Source: Streptomyces sp. NRRL S-31 (GTDB lineage Bacteria; Actinomycetota; Actinomycetes; Streptomycetales; Streptomycetaceae). From it: a DNA stretch of 64,000 nt. Location of the stretch: positions 15,055 through 79,054 of the forward strand of contig NZ_JOCB01000025.1 in assembly GCF_000718775.1 (NCBI RefSeq), written 5' to 3'. The notes under the pieces were generated by a model. That model had not been told where the DNA came from. It did not search any database and worked only from the letters and a program-made list of their open reading frames with translations. The translations under genes and the position numbers were made by a program. This document shows, one piece after another, positions 37,601 to 46,660 of the stretch. How positions within the stretch are numbered: position 1 is the stretch's first letter; every line of letters begins with the position of its first letter.

Positions 37601-37618
37601 GGCGCTCACGCGGCCCCG

Positions 37619-38422
37619 CTAAACCCTCCCCCACGTATTCCGGTCCCGGGCCATCCCGTGCAGTGCCTCCACGTCCGCCGGTTTGAGTACGCCGCCCAGC
37701 CGGGCCAGGTCCGCCAGCTCCGGGTCCCGCAGGACGCGCACGCCCCGCGGCTGTGCCGTCACGGTGACCTCCGCCGGTTCCACCAGGGCGAGCAGCGGGC
37801 GGACCTCGGCGGTCAGGGCGTAGGTGGCGCGGTCGGCGGTGGCCCGCAGCCGGCGCAGCAGCGGTTCGGCCTGGTGGCGGCCGAGGGTGACCATCGGGTC
37901 GGCGACCAGGACCCGGGTCCTGCGGGCGTACAGGGCGTGGACGGCGAACAGGCCGCCGGGGCCGATCACCAGGTGGTGGACGCGGTCGCCGCCGGGCAGC
38001 GGGACGGAGTGCAGGGTGTGCCAGCCGGCGCCCTCCAGCCCGTCCAGTGTGCCGCCGACGGTCTGCTCGGCGGTCAGGGCGCGTCGGCGGGGGTCGGGGC
38101 GCAGCCGGCGGGCGGGGCCGGGGTCGCGGTCGAGGGCGACGAGCAGGGCCTCGCCGGGGCGGTTCGGGGCCAGGTCGTCGTCCGGGTGCAGGGTCAGCCG
38201 GGCGAGTTCCGCGGCGGTGGGGACCGGGGGCGGGCCGACGGTCACCGGGCCGGTGAGGAAGGGTTTCAGGGCGTGCAGCACGGCGTCCGCGCCGTCCTCG
38301 GCGAGCAGGCTGACCCGGCCGGTCTCACGGTCGTACCAGGCGACGTTGTTCCCGTCCTCGCGGCAGACGTACAGCCGCTCCCGGCCGTGCCGGTAGGCCG
38401 GCACCACGCGCAGTCCGCTCAT
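37619..38422 (-). CDS. NERD-like (nuclease-related) domain protein
   Basis: The 267-residue protein starts MSGLRVVPAYRHGRERLYVC at 38422, with GAGGGG upstream. Residues about 130-215 resemble a NERD domain: LEGAGWHTLHSVPLPGGDRV, then HHLVIGPGGLFAVHALYARR, but the usual catalytic-like Lys after VxxTK is not obvious. The C-terminus has PADVEALHGMARDRNTW. NERD proteins are often envelope- or DNA-associated; this one has no membrane segment. Function unknown. Confidence 0.65.
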   Translation of the reverse strand: MSGLRVVPAYRHGRERLYVCREDGNNVAWYDRETGRVSLLAEDGADAVLHALKPFLTGPVTVGPPPVPTAAELARLTLHPDDDLAPNRPGEALLVALDRDPGPARRLRPDPRRRALTAEQTVGGTLDGLEGAGWHTLHSVPLPGGDRVHHLVIGPGGLFAVHALYARRTRVLVADPMVTLGRHQAEPLLRRLRATADRATYALTAEVRPLLALVEPAEVTVTAQPRGVRVLRDPELADLARLGGVLKPADVEALHGMARDRNTWGRV

Positions 38423-38521
38423 GCGCCATCACCCCTCGACCATGGGAACAGGCGGGCGCTGTCGGGGCAAGACCGGTTACCGTGGAGGGCGGCCCTGTGC
38501 GGGGGAGTTGGGGAGGCGTCG

Positions 38522-39028
38522 TTGCGGACCCGCGGAATGCAGCCCGACGTACCGGCTCCGGAGAGCCCGTGGGACGAGATAGTGCCCGGCCTGTGGATGG
38601 GCGGGCACGAGTTCCGGGGGCGGACCGGACATCTGGAGCCGGTCGTCGTACGGGACGAGTTCGACGTGGTGCAGACGCTGCTGCGGCTGCCGGGGCACGG
38701 GCCCGATCCGGGGGTGGAGCACCATGTGTGGCCGATCCCGGACGGTCCGCTGGACGGGACGCAGCTTGCGGGGGTGATCCGGCTGGCGCGCGCGGTGAAC
38801 GAGGCGCTGGACGGCGGCCGCCGGGTGCTCGTGCGCTGTCACCACGGGTACAACCGCTCGGGGCTGGTCATCGCGCACGCCTTGGTCCAGCGGGGTGACT
38901 CGGCCGACCAGGCGGTCCAGCTGATCCGGGCCCGGCGTTCGGCGTGGGCGCTGCACAACGAACTGTTCGTGGAGTATCTGCGGGCGGGGCTGGCGACCGT
39001 ACGGCTGTTGGAGGAGCTGGCCGAGTAG
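38522..39028 (+). CDS. Dual-specificity-phosphatase-like protein
   Basis: The 168-residue product has a Cx5R phosphatase loop CHHGYNRSG preceded by Arg rather than His (VLVRCHHGYNRSGLV), and a general-acid candidate Asp in WPIPDGPLDG, the layout of cyclin/DSP-type phosphatases. I chose TTG 38522 because GGGGAGG lies 5 nt before it; the ATG at 38537 (MQPDVPAPESPWDEIVPGLW) is the alternative. It is divergent from the NERD-like gene. Substrate unknown. Confidence 0.75.
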   Translation: MRTRGMQPDVPAPESPWDEIVPGLWMGGHEFRGRTGHLEPVVVRDEFDVVQTLLRLPGHGPDPGVEHHVWPIPDGPLDGTQLAGVIRLARAVNEALDGGRRVLVRCHHGYNRSGLVIAHALVQRGDSADQAVQLIRARRSAWALHNELFVEYLRAGLATVRLLEELAE

Positions 39029-39160
39029 CCTCTCCCCCAGCACCCCGCCCGGTGCGCAAAGCACCCGAAACGCACTTCCTCCGGAATCCGAGAACACTTC
39101 CCTACTAACCGACGAATTAAGGTGTACGGGGCCGACCGACCCCGACGCCCCAGGAGCACC

Positions 39161-39901
39161 GTGCCAGCCCGTCGTCCCGCGCGCACCGCCCTCGCCGCGG
39201 TCGCCGTCGCCCTGCTGTCGGCGACCGCGACGGGCTGCGGGGACACCGGCGGGCTGCGCGGCGCCGGACCGACCCAGGCGGCCGCCAGCCCCGCCAGGCT
39301 GTGGCCGGACCTCAGGCCGGCGTCCAGCCCGGCCTATCCGTACGACGTGGCGACCCGGCGGACCGTGCGGGGCGTCACGGTCCCCGGCGACGACATCCGC
39401 GCGGCCGACCCGGTGGACGTCGTCGAGGCGGAGCTGAGGGCGCGCCCCGAGGACTACGGGTCCAAGGGCGCCTACCACGCGACCGTGGACCGGATGAAGG
39501 AGTGCCGGCCGGGCGGGGACCGGGCCCGGTGCCCGCTGCTCAAGCCGTACTACCGGGACCTCACCGGGGACGGCCGGGCGGAGCTGACCCTCGGCTTCCG
39601 GCTGTACCCGACCAACCAGACGGCGGTCCGGGTCTACACCGTGGAGGGGCACCGGCTGGTGCAGGTGCTGGCCGACAACGACGCGATCGTCGGGGTGGAG
39701 CTGGCGGGGCGGGCGCTGATCGAACGCTCGCCCGCCGACATCTCCGGTTACGAGTACCGCACCACCTGGGTGTGGGACCCGGGCCAGCGCGCGATGGTGT
39801 TCTCCCGTGACGAGTACCTGCACGTAGGTGACGGACGGCGTGCCAAGACGCCGGCCCCGTCGCCCTCCCCCACCGCTCCTTCGGCCGGCCCGGGCGCATG
39901 A
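39161..39901 (+). CDS. Putative lipoprotein paired with a sensor kinase
   Basis: The 246-residue protein starts at GTG 39161 with AGGAG 4 nt upstream. The N-terminus (ARRPARTALAAVAVALLSAT) is a signal peptide ending ATATGC, so Cys26 is the probable lipidated residue, although the lipobox is imperfect. The mature domain has RPEDYGSKGAYHATVDRMKE, RDLTGDGRAELTLGFRLYP and YEYRTTWVWDPG. Its stop overlaps the histidine-kinase start (ATGA), so both are made together. This recalls lipoproteins such as CseA that modulate a neighbouring sensor. That role is inferred from position only. Confidence 0.75.
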   Translation: MPARRPARTALAAVAVALLSATATGCGDTGGLRGAGPTQAAASPARLWPDLRPASSPAYPYDVATRRTVRGVTVPGDDIRAADPVDVVEAELRARPEDYGSKGAYHATVDRMKECRPGGDRARCPLLKPYYRDLTGDGRAELTLGFRLYPTNQTAVRVYTVEGHRLVQVLADNDAIVGVELAGRALIERSPADISGYEYRTTWVWDPGQRAMVFSRDEYLHVGDGRRAKTPAPSPSPTAPSAGPGA

Positions 39902-41145
39902 TGAGGCTCACGCTGCCCTCCTGGTCCGGGACCCTCGCCGTCAAGGCCGCCGCGTTCATCACGGTGATGTGCTGCGCGCTGGCCGCGCTGCTCGGCGTGC
40001 TGGTGCACGTCTCGGTGACCGACCAGACCGTCGGCCAGGCCCGCGACCTGGCGCTGTCCCGGCTCGCGGACGCCACCGAGGCGTACGAGGCCGGGGACAC
40101 GCTGCTGCCGGGTGCCGGGGTGGACCCCGCGGGGCTGCCCGCGCCGCTGCGGTCGCTGGCGGCGGGCGGGCAGCGCGGCACGATGGTCGCCACCCACCGG
40201 GGGCACCCGGCGATGTGGGCGGCGGGGCCGGTGTCCGGGCACCGGGCGCTCGCCGTGGAGGTCGACTACGCGCAGCAGGCCCGCACCATCGCCGGTCTGG
40301 ACCAGTCGATCCTGTGGTCGTCGGTGCTGGCGATCGGGGCGACCGTGTTGGTCGGCGCGTTCGCGGTGACCCGGGTGGCGCGGCGGCTGCACGACACGGC
40401 GCGGGTGGCGCGCAGGATCAGCGCGGGCGATCTGGACGCCCGGGTTAACGACCCGCGCGCGCGGGACCGGACCCGCCCGCAGGACGAGGTCGCCGCGGTG
40501 GCCGGCGCGCTGGACTCGATGGCCGCCTCGCTCCAGGGCAAGCTGTTGAGCGAGCAGCGGTTCACCGCGGACGTGGCGCACGAGCTGCGCACGCCCCTGA
40601 CCGGGTTGCACGCGGCGGCCGAGCTGCTGCCCCCGGGCCGGCCGACGGAGCTGGTGCGGGACCGGGTGGCGGCGCTGCGCACGCTCACCGAGGACCTGCT
40701 GGAGATCTCCCGGCTGGACACCGGGCGGGAGCGGCTTGAGGCCGACACGGAGGAGCTGGGGGCGGTGGCCGCGCGGGTGGTGCGGGCCTCGGGCACCGGC
40801 ACCGAGGTGCGGGTCGTGCGGGACGTCCGGGTGGAGACCGACCGGCGGCGGCTGGAGCGGGTGCTGGGGAACCTGGTGGCCAACGCGCACAAGCACGGGG
40901 CGCCTCCGGTGGTGCTGACCGTGGACGGGCCGGTGGTGACCGTCCGGGACCACGGGGGCGGCTATCCGGGCTACCTCCTCGCGCACGGGCCGCAGCGGTT
41001 CCGCACCGAGGGCGGGGCCCGGGGGCACGGGCTCGGACTCACCATCGCGCTCGGGCAGGCCGAGGTGCTGGGTGCCACCCTCACGTTCGCCGACGCGCCG
41101 GACGGCGGAGCGGTCGCCACCCTGACCCTGCCGCTGGCCGAGTAG
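39898..41145 (+). CDS. Sensor histidine kinase
   Basis: The 415-residue kinase has two membrane helices (about 15-40 and 140-160), an extracytoplasmic loop of about 100 residues, a HAMP linker (RRISAGDLDARVNDP), HisKA with phospho-acceptor His228 (FTADVAHELRTPLTGLHAAA) and HATPase motifs VLGNLVANAHKHG (N box), VTVRDHGGGYP (G1) and GARGHGLGLTIALGQ (G2). The start ATG at 39898 overlaps the lipoprotein stop. No response regulator is adjacent on either side. The final L-A-E-stop forms the first unit of a 25-bp repeat array. Confidence 0.93.
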   Translation: MMRLTLPSWSGTLAVKAAAFITVMCCALAALLGVLVHVSVTDQTVGQARDLALSRLADATEAYEAGDTLLPGAGVDPAGLPAPLRSLAAGGQRGTMVATHRGHPAMWAAGPVSGHRALAVEVDYAQQARTIAGLDQSILWSSVLAIGATVLVGAFAVTRVARRLHDTARVARRISAGDLDARVNDPRARDRTRPQDEVAAVAGALDSMAASLQGKLLSEQRFTADVAHELRTPLTGLHAAAELLPPGRPTELVRDRVAALRTLTEDLLEISRLDTGRERLEADTEELGAVAARVVRASGTGTEVRVVRDVRVETDRRRLERVLGNLVANAHKHGAPPVVLTVDGPVVTVRDHGGGYPGYLLAHGPQRFRTEGGARGHGLGLTIALGQAEVLGATLTFADAPDGGAVATLTLPLAE

Positions 41146-41600
41146 CGGGCCGGAGGCGACAGCCGGGTAGCGGGCCGGAGACAGCCGCCGAGCAGCAGAC
41201 CGGAGGCAGCCGCCGAGCAACAGGCCGGAAGCGGTGGCCGGAAGCGGGCCGGAAGCGGCGGGGCCCCGGCGGCCGACACACCCCGCCGAAGGCCAGGTCG
41301 GAGGCAGCCGCCGAGCAACAGGCCGGAGGCAGCCGCCGAATAGCGGGCCGGAAACGGCGGCCGGTAGCGGGCCGGAGACGGCGGGGCCCCGGTGGCCGAC
41401 ACACCCCGCCGAGGGCACGGCCGGGCACACCCCGCCGAAGGCACGGCGCACACCCCTCCGGGGGCACGGCCGGGAACACCCCGCCAGAGGCACAACCGGA
41501 CACGCCCCGCCGGAGGCACGGCGCACACCCCTCCAGAGGCACGGCCGGGCACACCCCGCCGGGGGCGCGGCCGGGCGCGGCCCCGTGCTCCCCGCACGAG
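41137..41600. repeat. Composite tandem repeats starting at the histidine-kinase stop codon
   Basis: Units of exactly 25 bp run from 41137: 41137-41161, 41162-41186, 41187-41211, 41212-41236 and a diverging fifth. They have the form GCCGAGTAGCGGGCCGGAGG plus about five bases; the first contains the kinase's last codons and TAG. About 120 bp of this tract, including CGGGGCCCCGG-CGGCCGACACACC, is itself duplicated (near 41260-41290 and 41380-41410). A third tract (about 41410-41590) has units like GGCACGGCCGGGCACACCCC. About 480 bp hold no supported gene. Confidence 0.82.
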
Positions 41601-41626
41601 ACGTCCGATTTAGGTAGGTTCCGGGC

Positions 41627-42988
41627 ATGACGAAGGCCGGAACCACCGTGGCGGCGGCTCCCGCTCCGACGCGTGCCACGCGCCTCCCCCGGCGCCGGGG
41701 CGTGGAACTCTCCCTGCTCGTGCTGGCCGTCCTGCTGTCCGTGTACGGCTACTGCGCGGTGGGGCTGGCCAGGACCGGAACCGTCCCGCCCGGCGTCGCC
41801 GGCTACGGCGCCGGGCTCGCCGTGCTCGCCCTGTTCGCCCATGTCGTGGTGCGCGTCCGGGCGCCGTACGCCGACCCGCTGCCGCTGCCCATCGGCATCC
41901 TCCTCAACGGGCTCGGGCTGGTCCTGATCTACCGGCTGGACCTGGAGACGCCGGGCGACCAGGCGGCCCCCGCCCAGCTGGTGTGGTCCACGCTCGGGGT
42001 GGGCCTGTTCATCGGCGTCGTGCTGGTCCTGCGCGACCACCGGGTGCTCCAGCGGTACGCGTACGTCTGCGTGGTGGCCGCCCTCGTCCTGCTGGTGCTG
42101 CCGATCCTGTTCCCGGCGGTCAACGGCGCCCGGATCTGGATCCGGATTGCCGGGTTCTCCATCCAGCCCGGGGAGTTCGCGAAGGTGCTGCTCGCGGTGT
42201 TCTTCGCCGCCTATCTGGCCGCCAACCGCAGCGCGCTCGCGTACACCGGCCGCCGACTGTGGCGGATGCAGTTCCCGACCGGCCGGGTGCTCGGCCCGAT
42301 CCTGACGATCTGGCTGGTCAGCGTGGGCGTGCTGGTGCTGGAACGGGACCTCGGGACCTCGCTGCTGTTCTTCGGGCTGTTCGTGGTGCTGCTGTACGTG
42401 GCCACCGGGCGCACCGGCTGGATCGCGGTCGGGCTGCTGCTCGCCGTGCTCGGCGCCGTCGCCGTCGGACGCCTGGAGCCGCACGTGGGCGGGCGGATCG
42501 AGGACTGGCTGCACCCGTTCGCCACCATCGAGGCCGGGCAGGGCCCCAACCAGCTCTCGCAGTCCCTGTTCGCCTTCGCCGCGGGCGGGGTGCTCGGCAC
42601 CGGGCTCGGGCTCGGGCACTCCATCCTGATCGGTTTCGCCGCCAAGTCGGACTTCATCCTGGCGACGGCCGGGGAGGAGCTGGGCCTCGCCGGGCTCGCG
42701 GCGATCGTGCTGCTGTACGCGCTGCTGGTGGAGCGCGGCTACCGGGCGGGGCTGGCGCTGCGCGAGCCGTTCGGCCGGCTCCTCGCGGTCGGGCTCGCCT
42801 CGATCGTGGCGTTGCAGGTGTTCGTGATCGCGGGCGGGGTCACCGGGCTGATCCCGCTGACCGGCATGGCGATGCCGTTCCTCGCCCAGGGCGGCTCCTC
42901 GGTGGTCACCAACTGGGCGATCGTGGCGCTGCTGGTCCGGGTGAGCGACTCCGCGCGCAGCCAGTACGACGGCCGGGAGGCACCGTGA
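41627..42988 (+). CDS. SEDS-family peptidoglycan glycosyltransferase (FtsW/RodA/SpoVE-like)
   Basis: Polytopic membrane enzyme that polymerises lipid II. The 453-residue protein has about twelve helices and SEDS signatures: FSIQPGEFAKVLLAVFFAAY, VLVLERDLGTSLLFFGLF (ERDLGTS), and the C-terminal GLIPLTGMAMPFLAQGGSSV. The catalytic Asp of the family corresponds to the Asp in ERDLG. The ATG at 41627 has TAGGTT 6 nt upstream and no ribosome site, suggesting a leaderless mRNA. It is coupled to the next gene, its probable transpeptidase partner. Confidence 0.93.
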   Translation: MTKAGTTVAAAPAPTRATRLPRRRGVELSLLVLAVLLSVYGYCAVGLARTGTVPPGVAGYGAGLAVLALFAHVVVRVRAPYADPLPLPIGILLNGLGLVLIYRLDLETPGDQAAPAQLVWSTLGVGLFIGVVLVLRDHRVLQRYAYVCVVAALVLLVLPILFPAVNGARIWIRIAGFSIQPGEFAKVLLAVFFAAYLAANRSALAYTGRRLWRMQFPTGRVLGPILTIWLVSVGVLVLERDLGTSLLFFGLFVVLLYVATGRTGWIAVGLLLAVLGAVAVGRLEPHVGGRIEDWLHPFATIEAGQGPNQLSQSLFAFAAGGVLGTGLGLGHSILIGFAAKSDFILATAGEELGLAGLAAIVLLYALLVERGYRAGLALREPFGRLLAVGLASIVALQVFVIAGGVTGLIPLTGMAMPFLAQGGSSVVTNWAIVALLVRVSDSARSQYDGREAP

Positions 42989-44481
42989 CCGGGTACGACG
43001 GGTTCTCCGAGGGCGGGCGGCCGATGGCGCGGTACATCCGGCACGCCTGTGTGTTCTGCGCGCTGCTGCTGGCGGCCCTGCTGGCCAACGCCCTGCGCGT
43101 GCAGGTGGTGCAGTCCCGCGCGTACGACGGCAATCCGGCCAACCGCCGGTCCGCCATCGCCCGTTACCAGCAGCCGCGCGGGAACATCCTGGTCGACGGC
43201 CGCCCGGTCACCGGCTCGGTGGACACCGGTGAGCAGCTGCGCTACGAACGCGCCTATCCGGACGGCCCGTTGTACGCGCCGGTCACCGGCTTCGCCTCGC
43301 AGAAGTACGGCACCACGTTCCTGGAGCACACCGAGGACGGGGTGCTCTCCGGCAGCGATCCGCTGCTCGCGCCGCTGCCGCTGTGGAACGACGTGACGCG
43401 CGGTGCGAACGCCGGCGGCGACGTCGTCACGACCCTGCGCCGGCGGGCGCAGGAGGCCGCGTACCGGGGGCTCGCCGGGCGCAAGGGGGCGGTGGCCGCG
43501 GTGGAGCCGGCCACCGGCCGCGTCCTGGCGCTGGTGACCAGCCCGTCGTACGACCCGGCGGAGCTGTCCGGCAACGACGAGGCGGTGTCGGCGGCGTGGG
43601 CCCGGCTCAACCACGACCCGGAGAAGCCGATGCTCAACCGGGCGGTGCGGCAGACCTATCCGCCGGGGTCGACGTTCAAGGTGGTCACCGCGGCGGCGGC
43701 GCTGGACGCGGGCGTGGTCACGGACCTGGACGAGCGGACCGACTCCCCGGACCCCTACCGGCTGCCCGGCACCACCACGCGGCTGACCAACGAGGGCGAC
43801 GGCTGCGCGGACGTCTCCGTGCGGGACGCCTTCGAGTGGTCCTGCAACACGGTCTTCGCCAAGCTGGGCGTGGACGTCGGCGTCCGGGACATGACCGCCA
43901 CGGCGCAGGCGTTCGGGTTCAACGACACCGGGCTGCGCATCCCCTTCTCGGTGGCGACCAGCACCTTCGACCCGCATGTGGACCGGGCGCAGCTGGCGCT
44001 GTCCTCGATCGGGCAGTACAACACGCGGGCCACGCCGCTCCAGATGGCGATGGTCGCGGCGACGGTCGCAAACGGCGGGCTGCTGCGCCCGCCGTACCTG
44101 GTGGAGCGGACCACCCGGCACGGCGGCGAGACGCTCGCCGGGAGCGGGGCCCGGCCGGGCCGGCAGGTGCTGCGGCCGGCCACCGCGGCCCGGCTGATGG
44201 AGCTGATGGCCGGCGTGGTCCGGGACGGCACCGGGACCAACGCGGCCATCCCGGGCGCGCTGGTCGGCGGCAAGACCGGCACGGCTCAGCACGGGCTGGG
44301 CAACTCCGGGGTGCCGTACGCCTGGTTCGTCTCCTGGGCGCAGTCCGAGGACGCGCCGGAGCCGCAGGTGGCGGTCGCGGTGGTGGTGGAGGACGCGGCG
44401 GCGGACCGGGGCGAGATCAGCGGCGGCGGGGACGCGGCGCCGATCGCGCGGGAGGTGATGCGGGCGGTGCTCGGCAGATGA
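42985..44481 (+). CDS. Class B-like penicillin-binding protein (transpeptidase)
   Basis: Partner transpeptidase of the SEDS protein. The 498-residue product starts at GTG 42985, overlapping the SEDS TGA by 4 nt (ATG 43024, MARYIRHACVF, is an alternative). There is one N-terminal membrane anchor (about 18-38), an N-terminal dimerisation region (to about 150), and the transpeptidase domain with Ser229 in STFK, Ser286-Cys-Asn288 (SxN) and Lys430 in KTGT. It resembles the PbpA type found with RodA-like proteins in actinobacteria. Periplasmic side of the membrane. Confidence 0.92.
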   Translation: MTGYDGFSEGGRPMARYIRHACVFCALLLAALLANALRVQVVQSRAYDGNPANRRSAIARYQQPRGNILVDGRPVTGSVDTGEQLRYERAYPDGPLYAPVTGFASQKYGTTFLEHTEDGVLSGSDPLLAPLPLWNDVTRGANAGGDVVTTLRRRAQEAAYRGLAGRKGAVAAVEPATGRVLALVTSPSYDPAELSGNDEAVSAAWARLNHDPEKPMLNRAVRQTYPPGSTFKVVTAAAALDAGVVTDLDERTDSPDPYRLPGTTTRLTNEGDGCADVSVRDAFEWSCNTVFAKLGVDVGVRDMTATAQAFGFNDTGLRIPFSVATSTFDPHVDRAQLALSSIGQYNTRATPLQMAMVAATVANGGLLRPPYLVERTTRHGGETLAGSGARPGRQVLRPATAARLMELMAGVVRDGTGTNAAIPGALVGGKTGTAQHGLGNSGVPYAWFVSWAQSEDAPEPQVAVAVVVEDAAADRGEISGGGDAAPIAREVMRAVLGR

Positions 44482-44505
44482 GCCGGAGCACCGCGGGGAC
44501 GGCGG

Positions 44506-45348
44506 TCAGCCGATCGGCCGGACCGTCTCGGCGCGGACCTGGAGGGTGAGCCGTGCGTAGAAGCGGAGATCCACTTCGGAGGGGTCCTGCCTGGCCGTCG
44601 CGGACGTCATCGACGCGACCGCGGCGCCGGTGTTGCCGTCGGTCCAGGCGCACACCGGGTAGGTCATGGTGACGCCCGCGCTCTTCTGGGTGAGCACCTC
44701 GCAGCTGATGGTGGGGCCGCCGTCCTGGGGGAAGTCCCGGCGCGGCACGGCCAGCGTGACGCCGTCCGCCTCGGCGGCGCCCTTCAGCATGTTGCGCCGG
44801 GCTGCGTCGGTGTTGCGGAAGCGGCCGTACATGCCCGAGAGCACCAGCACGCCCTTGGTGTCGTCGCCCCCGACGGCGTACTGGCCGACGACACCGACCG
44901 TGTCCTTCGCGTCCCAGGCCCCGTCGGCCTCGTCCTCGATCTTCCGGCCCTGGGCCGCGGAGAGGTCCCGGACCAGCTCGAAGCGGCCGTCGACGAGCTT
45001 GTGGGGCAGGGTCAGCCGGTGCTCCGCCGCGGGGAAGCCGCTCTCGGCCAGCGTCCCGAGGACGACGAGCAGCACGACGACGACGGCGACGACACCGCCC
45101 ACGATGCCGAGCACCAGCCCGCCCCGCCGCTTCCGCGGCGGCGGCGCCACGGGCGGCACGCCCCAGCCGGGGTACGGCTGCGGCGGGTGGGGCTGCGCGG
45201 GATACGGCTGCTGCTGCGGGTACGGCGAGCCGTACGGCCCCGGGGGCTGCTGGCCGTACGGAGGCTGAGGGGGCTGCTGGCCGTACGGGGGCTGCGAGCC
45301 GTACGGGGGCTGCGGCTGCGGGTACTGCGGCGGGGGAGGCATGGACAC
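44506..45348 (-). CDS. Proline-rich single-pass membrane protein
   Basis: The 280-residue protein has a cytoplasmic Pro/Tyr/Gln-rich head (about 1-72, PPYGQQPPQPPYGQQPPGPY), a basic stop (PPRKRRGG), one membrane helix (about 76-100) and an extracytoplasmic domain of 180 residues with two Cys (ISCEVLT, PVCAWTD) likely to form a disulphide. The GTG at 45348 has TAGCGT 6 nt upstream (leaderless); an ATG follows two codons later. Such Pro-rich-head proteins are common in Streptomyces and usually unassigned. It converges on the PBP gene. Confidence 0.75.
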   Translation of the reverse strand: MSMPPPPQYPQPQPPYGSQPPYGQQPPQPPYGQQPPGPYGSPYPQQQPYPAQPHPPQPYPGWGVPPVAPPPRKRRGGLVLGIVGGVVAVVVVLLVVLGTLAESGFPAAEHRLTLPHKLVDGRFELVRDLSAAQGRKIEDEADGAWDAKDTVGVVGQYAVGGDDTKGVLVLSGMYGRFRNTDAARRNMLKGAAEADGVTLAVPRRDFPQDGGPTISCEVLTQKSAGVTMTYPVCAWTDGNTGAAVASMTSATARQDPSEVDLRFYARLTLQVRAETVRPIG

Positions 45349-45430
45349 GCCAGCACGCTACTGCACCCGGGCGGGCGGACCGGCACCGCGCCCGCCCCGC
45401 TCCCCGCACCCGCACCCGCACCCGCCCCGG

Positions 45431-46537
45431 TCAGCCCTCCGCGCCCGACTCGATCGCCCTCCGCACCTCGGCCACCCGCTCCCGCTCCTCGGCGGCGAAG
45501 CGCTCGGCGTCCAGCCGCTCGGCCAGCTCCTCGTCCTGCGTCATCAGCAGGTCGAGATCGGAGTCGCCCAGCTCCAGCACGCCCATGTCGACGTACGCCC
45601 GCCGGAGCCGCTCGCCCCACAGGCCGATGTCCTTGACGCACGGGACGATCCGGCTGAACAGCAGCTTGCGGAAGAGCCGGAGGAACTCCGACCGCTCGCT
45701 GAGCTGCTCCGCCTCGGCCTTCGGGATGCCGAAGTTCTCCAGCACCTCCACCCCGCGCAGCCGGTCGCGCATCAGGTGGCAGCCCTCGATGACGAACTCC
45801 TCGCGCTCGCGCAGTTCGGCGTCGGTGAGCTGCTTGTAGTAGTCGCGCAGCGCCATCCGGCCGAAGGCCACGTGCCGGGCCTCGTCCTGCATGACGTACG
45901 TCAGGATCTGCCGCGGCAGCGGCTTGTCCGTGGTGTCCCGGATCATGCCGAAGGCGGCCAGGGCCAGCCCCTCGATCAGCACCTGCATGCCGAGGTAGGG
46001 CATGTCCCAGCGGCTGTCGCGCAGGGTGTCGCCGAGCAGCGCCTGGAGGTTGTCGTTGATCGGGTAGACGAGCCCCATCTTCTCGTGCAGGAACCGGCCG
46101 TAGATCTCGGCGTGCCGGGCCTCGTCCATGGTCTGGGTGGCGGAGTAGAACTTGGCGTCCAGGTCGGGCGCCGACGTGACGATCCGCGCCGCGCAGATCA
46201 TCGCGCCCTGCTCGCCGTGCAGGAACTGGCTGAACTGCCATGAGGCGTAGTGCAGTCGCAGCTCGCCCTTGTCCTTGGCGGAGAGCTTGTCCCAGTGGGG
46301 GGTGCCGTACAGGGTCAGTGCCTCGTCGGGGGTGCCGAGGGCGTCGTGGGGGTCGACCTCCAGGTCCCAGTCGATGCGGGTCCGCCCGTCCCACTGCTTG
46401 TCCTTGCCCTTCTGGTACAGGGCGAGCAGGCGGTCGCGGCCGTCGTCGTACTCCCAGCTGAACCGGGCCGCGCCCGAGGCGGGCACCTGCCAGTGGGGGT
46501 CTGGCGGGTCGTTGGCGTACAGGTCATGGGTCGGCAT
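45431..46537 (-). CDS. Ferritin-like diiron-carboxylate protein
   Basis: The 368-residue protein carries the ferritin/R2-type diiron ligand set: Glu109 (HGEQGAM), Glu139-x-x-His142 (MDEARHAEIYG), Glu189 (LIEGLALAAFG) and Glu219-x-x-His222 (MQDEARHVAFG). The two ExxH motifs are intact, so it should bind two irons and activate oxygen. No cofactor partner is adjacent. It is divergent from a second diiron gene (123-bp spacer). The ATG at 46537 lacks a strong ribosome site. Substrate unknown; not a complete ribonucleotide reductase R2. Confidence 0.82.
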   Translation of the reverse strand: MPTHDLYANDPPDPHWQVPASGAARFSWEYDDGRDRLLALYQKGKDKQWDGRTRIDWDLEVDPHDALGTPDEALTLYGTPHWDKLSAKDKGELRLHYASWQFSQFLHGEQGAMICAARIVTSAPDLDAKFYSATQTMDEARHAEIYGRFLHEKMGLVYPINDNLQALLGDTLRDSRWDMPYLGMQVLIEGLALAAFGMIRDTTDKPLPRQILTYVMQDEARHVAFGRMALRDYYKQLTDAELREREEFVIEGCHLMRDRLRGVEVLENFGIPKAEAEQLSERSEFLRLFRKLLFSRIVPCVKDIGLWGERLRRAYVDMGVLELGDSDLDLLMTQDEELAERLDAERFAAEERERVAEVRRAIESGAEG

Positions 46538-46660
46538 ACCCCGCAGGCTCACACGCGGGCGGCGGGGCAACAAGTCATGCGGAAGGGATTGACGCCCTTG
46601 CTGACAGGCAGTCTCATAAGAGGCAGGACGACTACCCCCGGGTAACGAGGTGAGGGAGCC

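Noticed and set aside
45431..46537. Ribonucleotide reductase small subunit
   Set aside because: The diiron ligands fit the wider R2-like family, but the length and flanking sequence do not fit NrdB/NrdF and no large subunit is adjacent.
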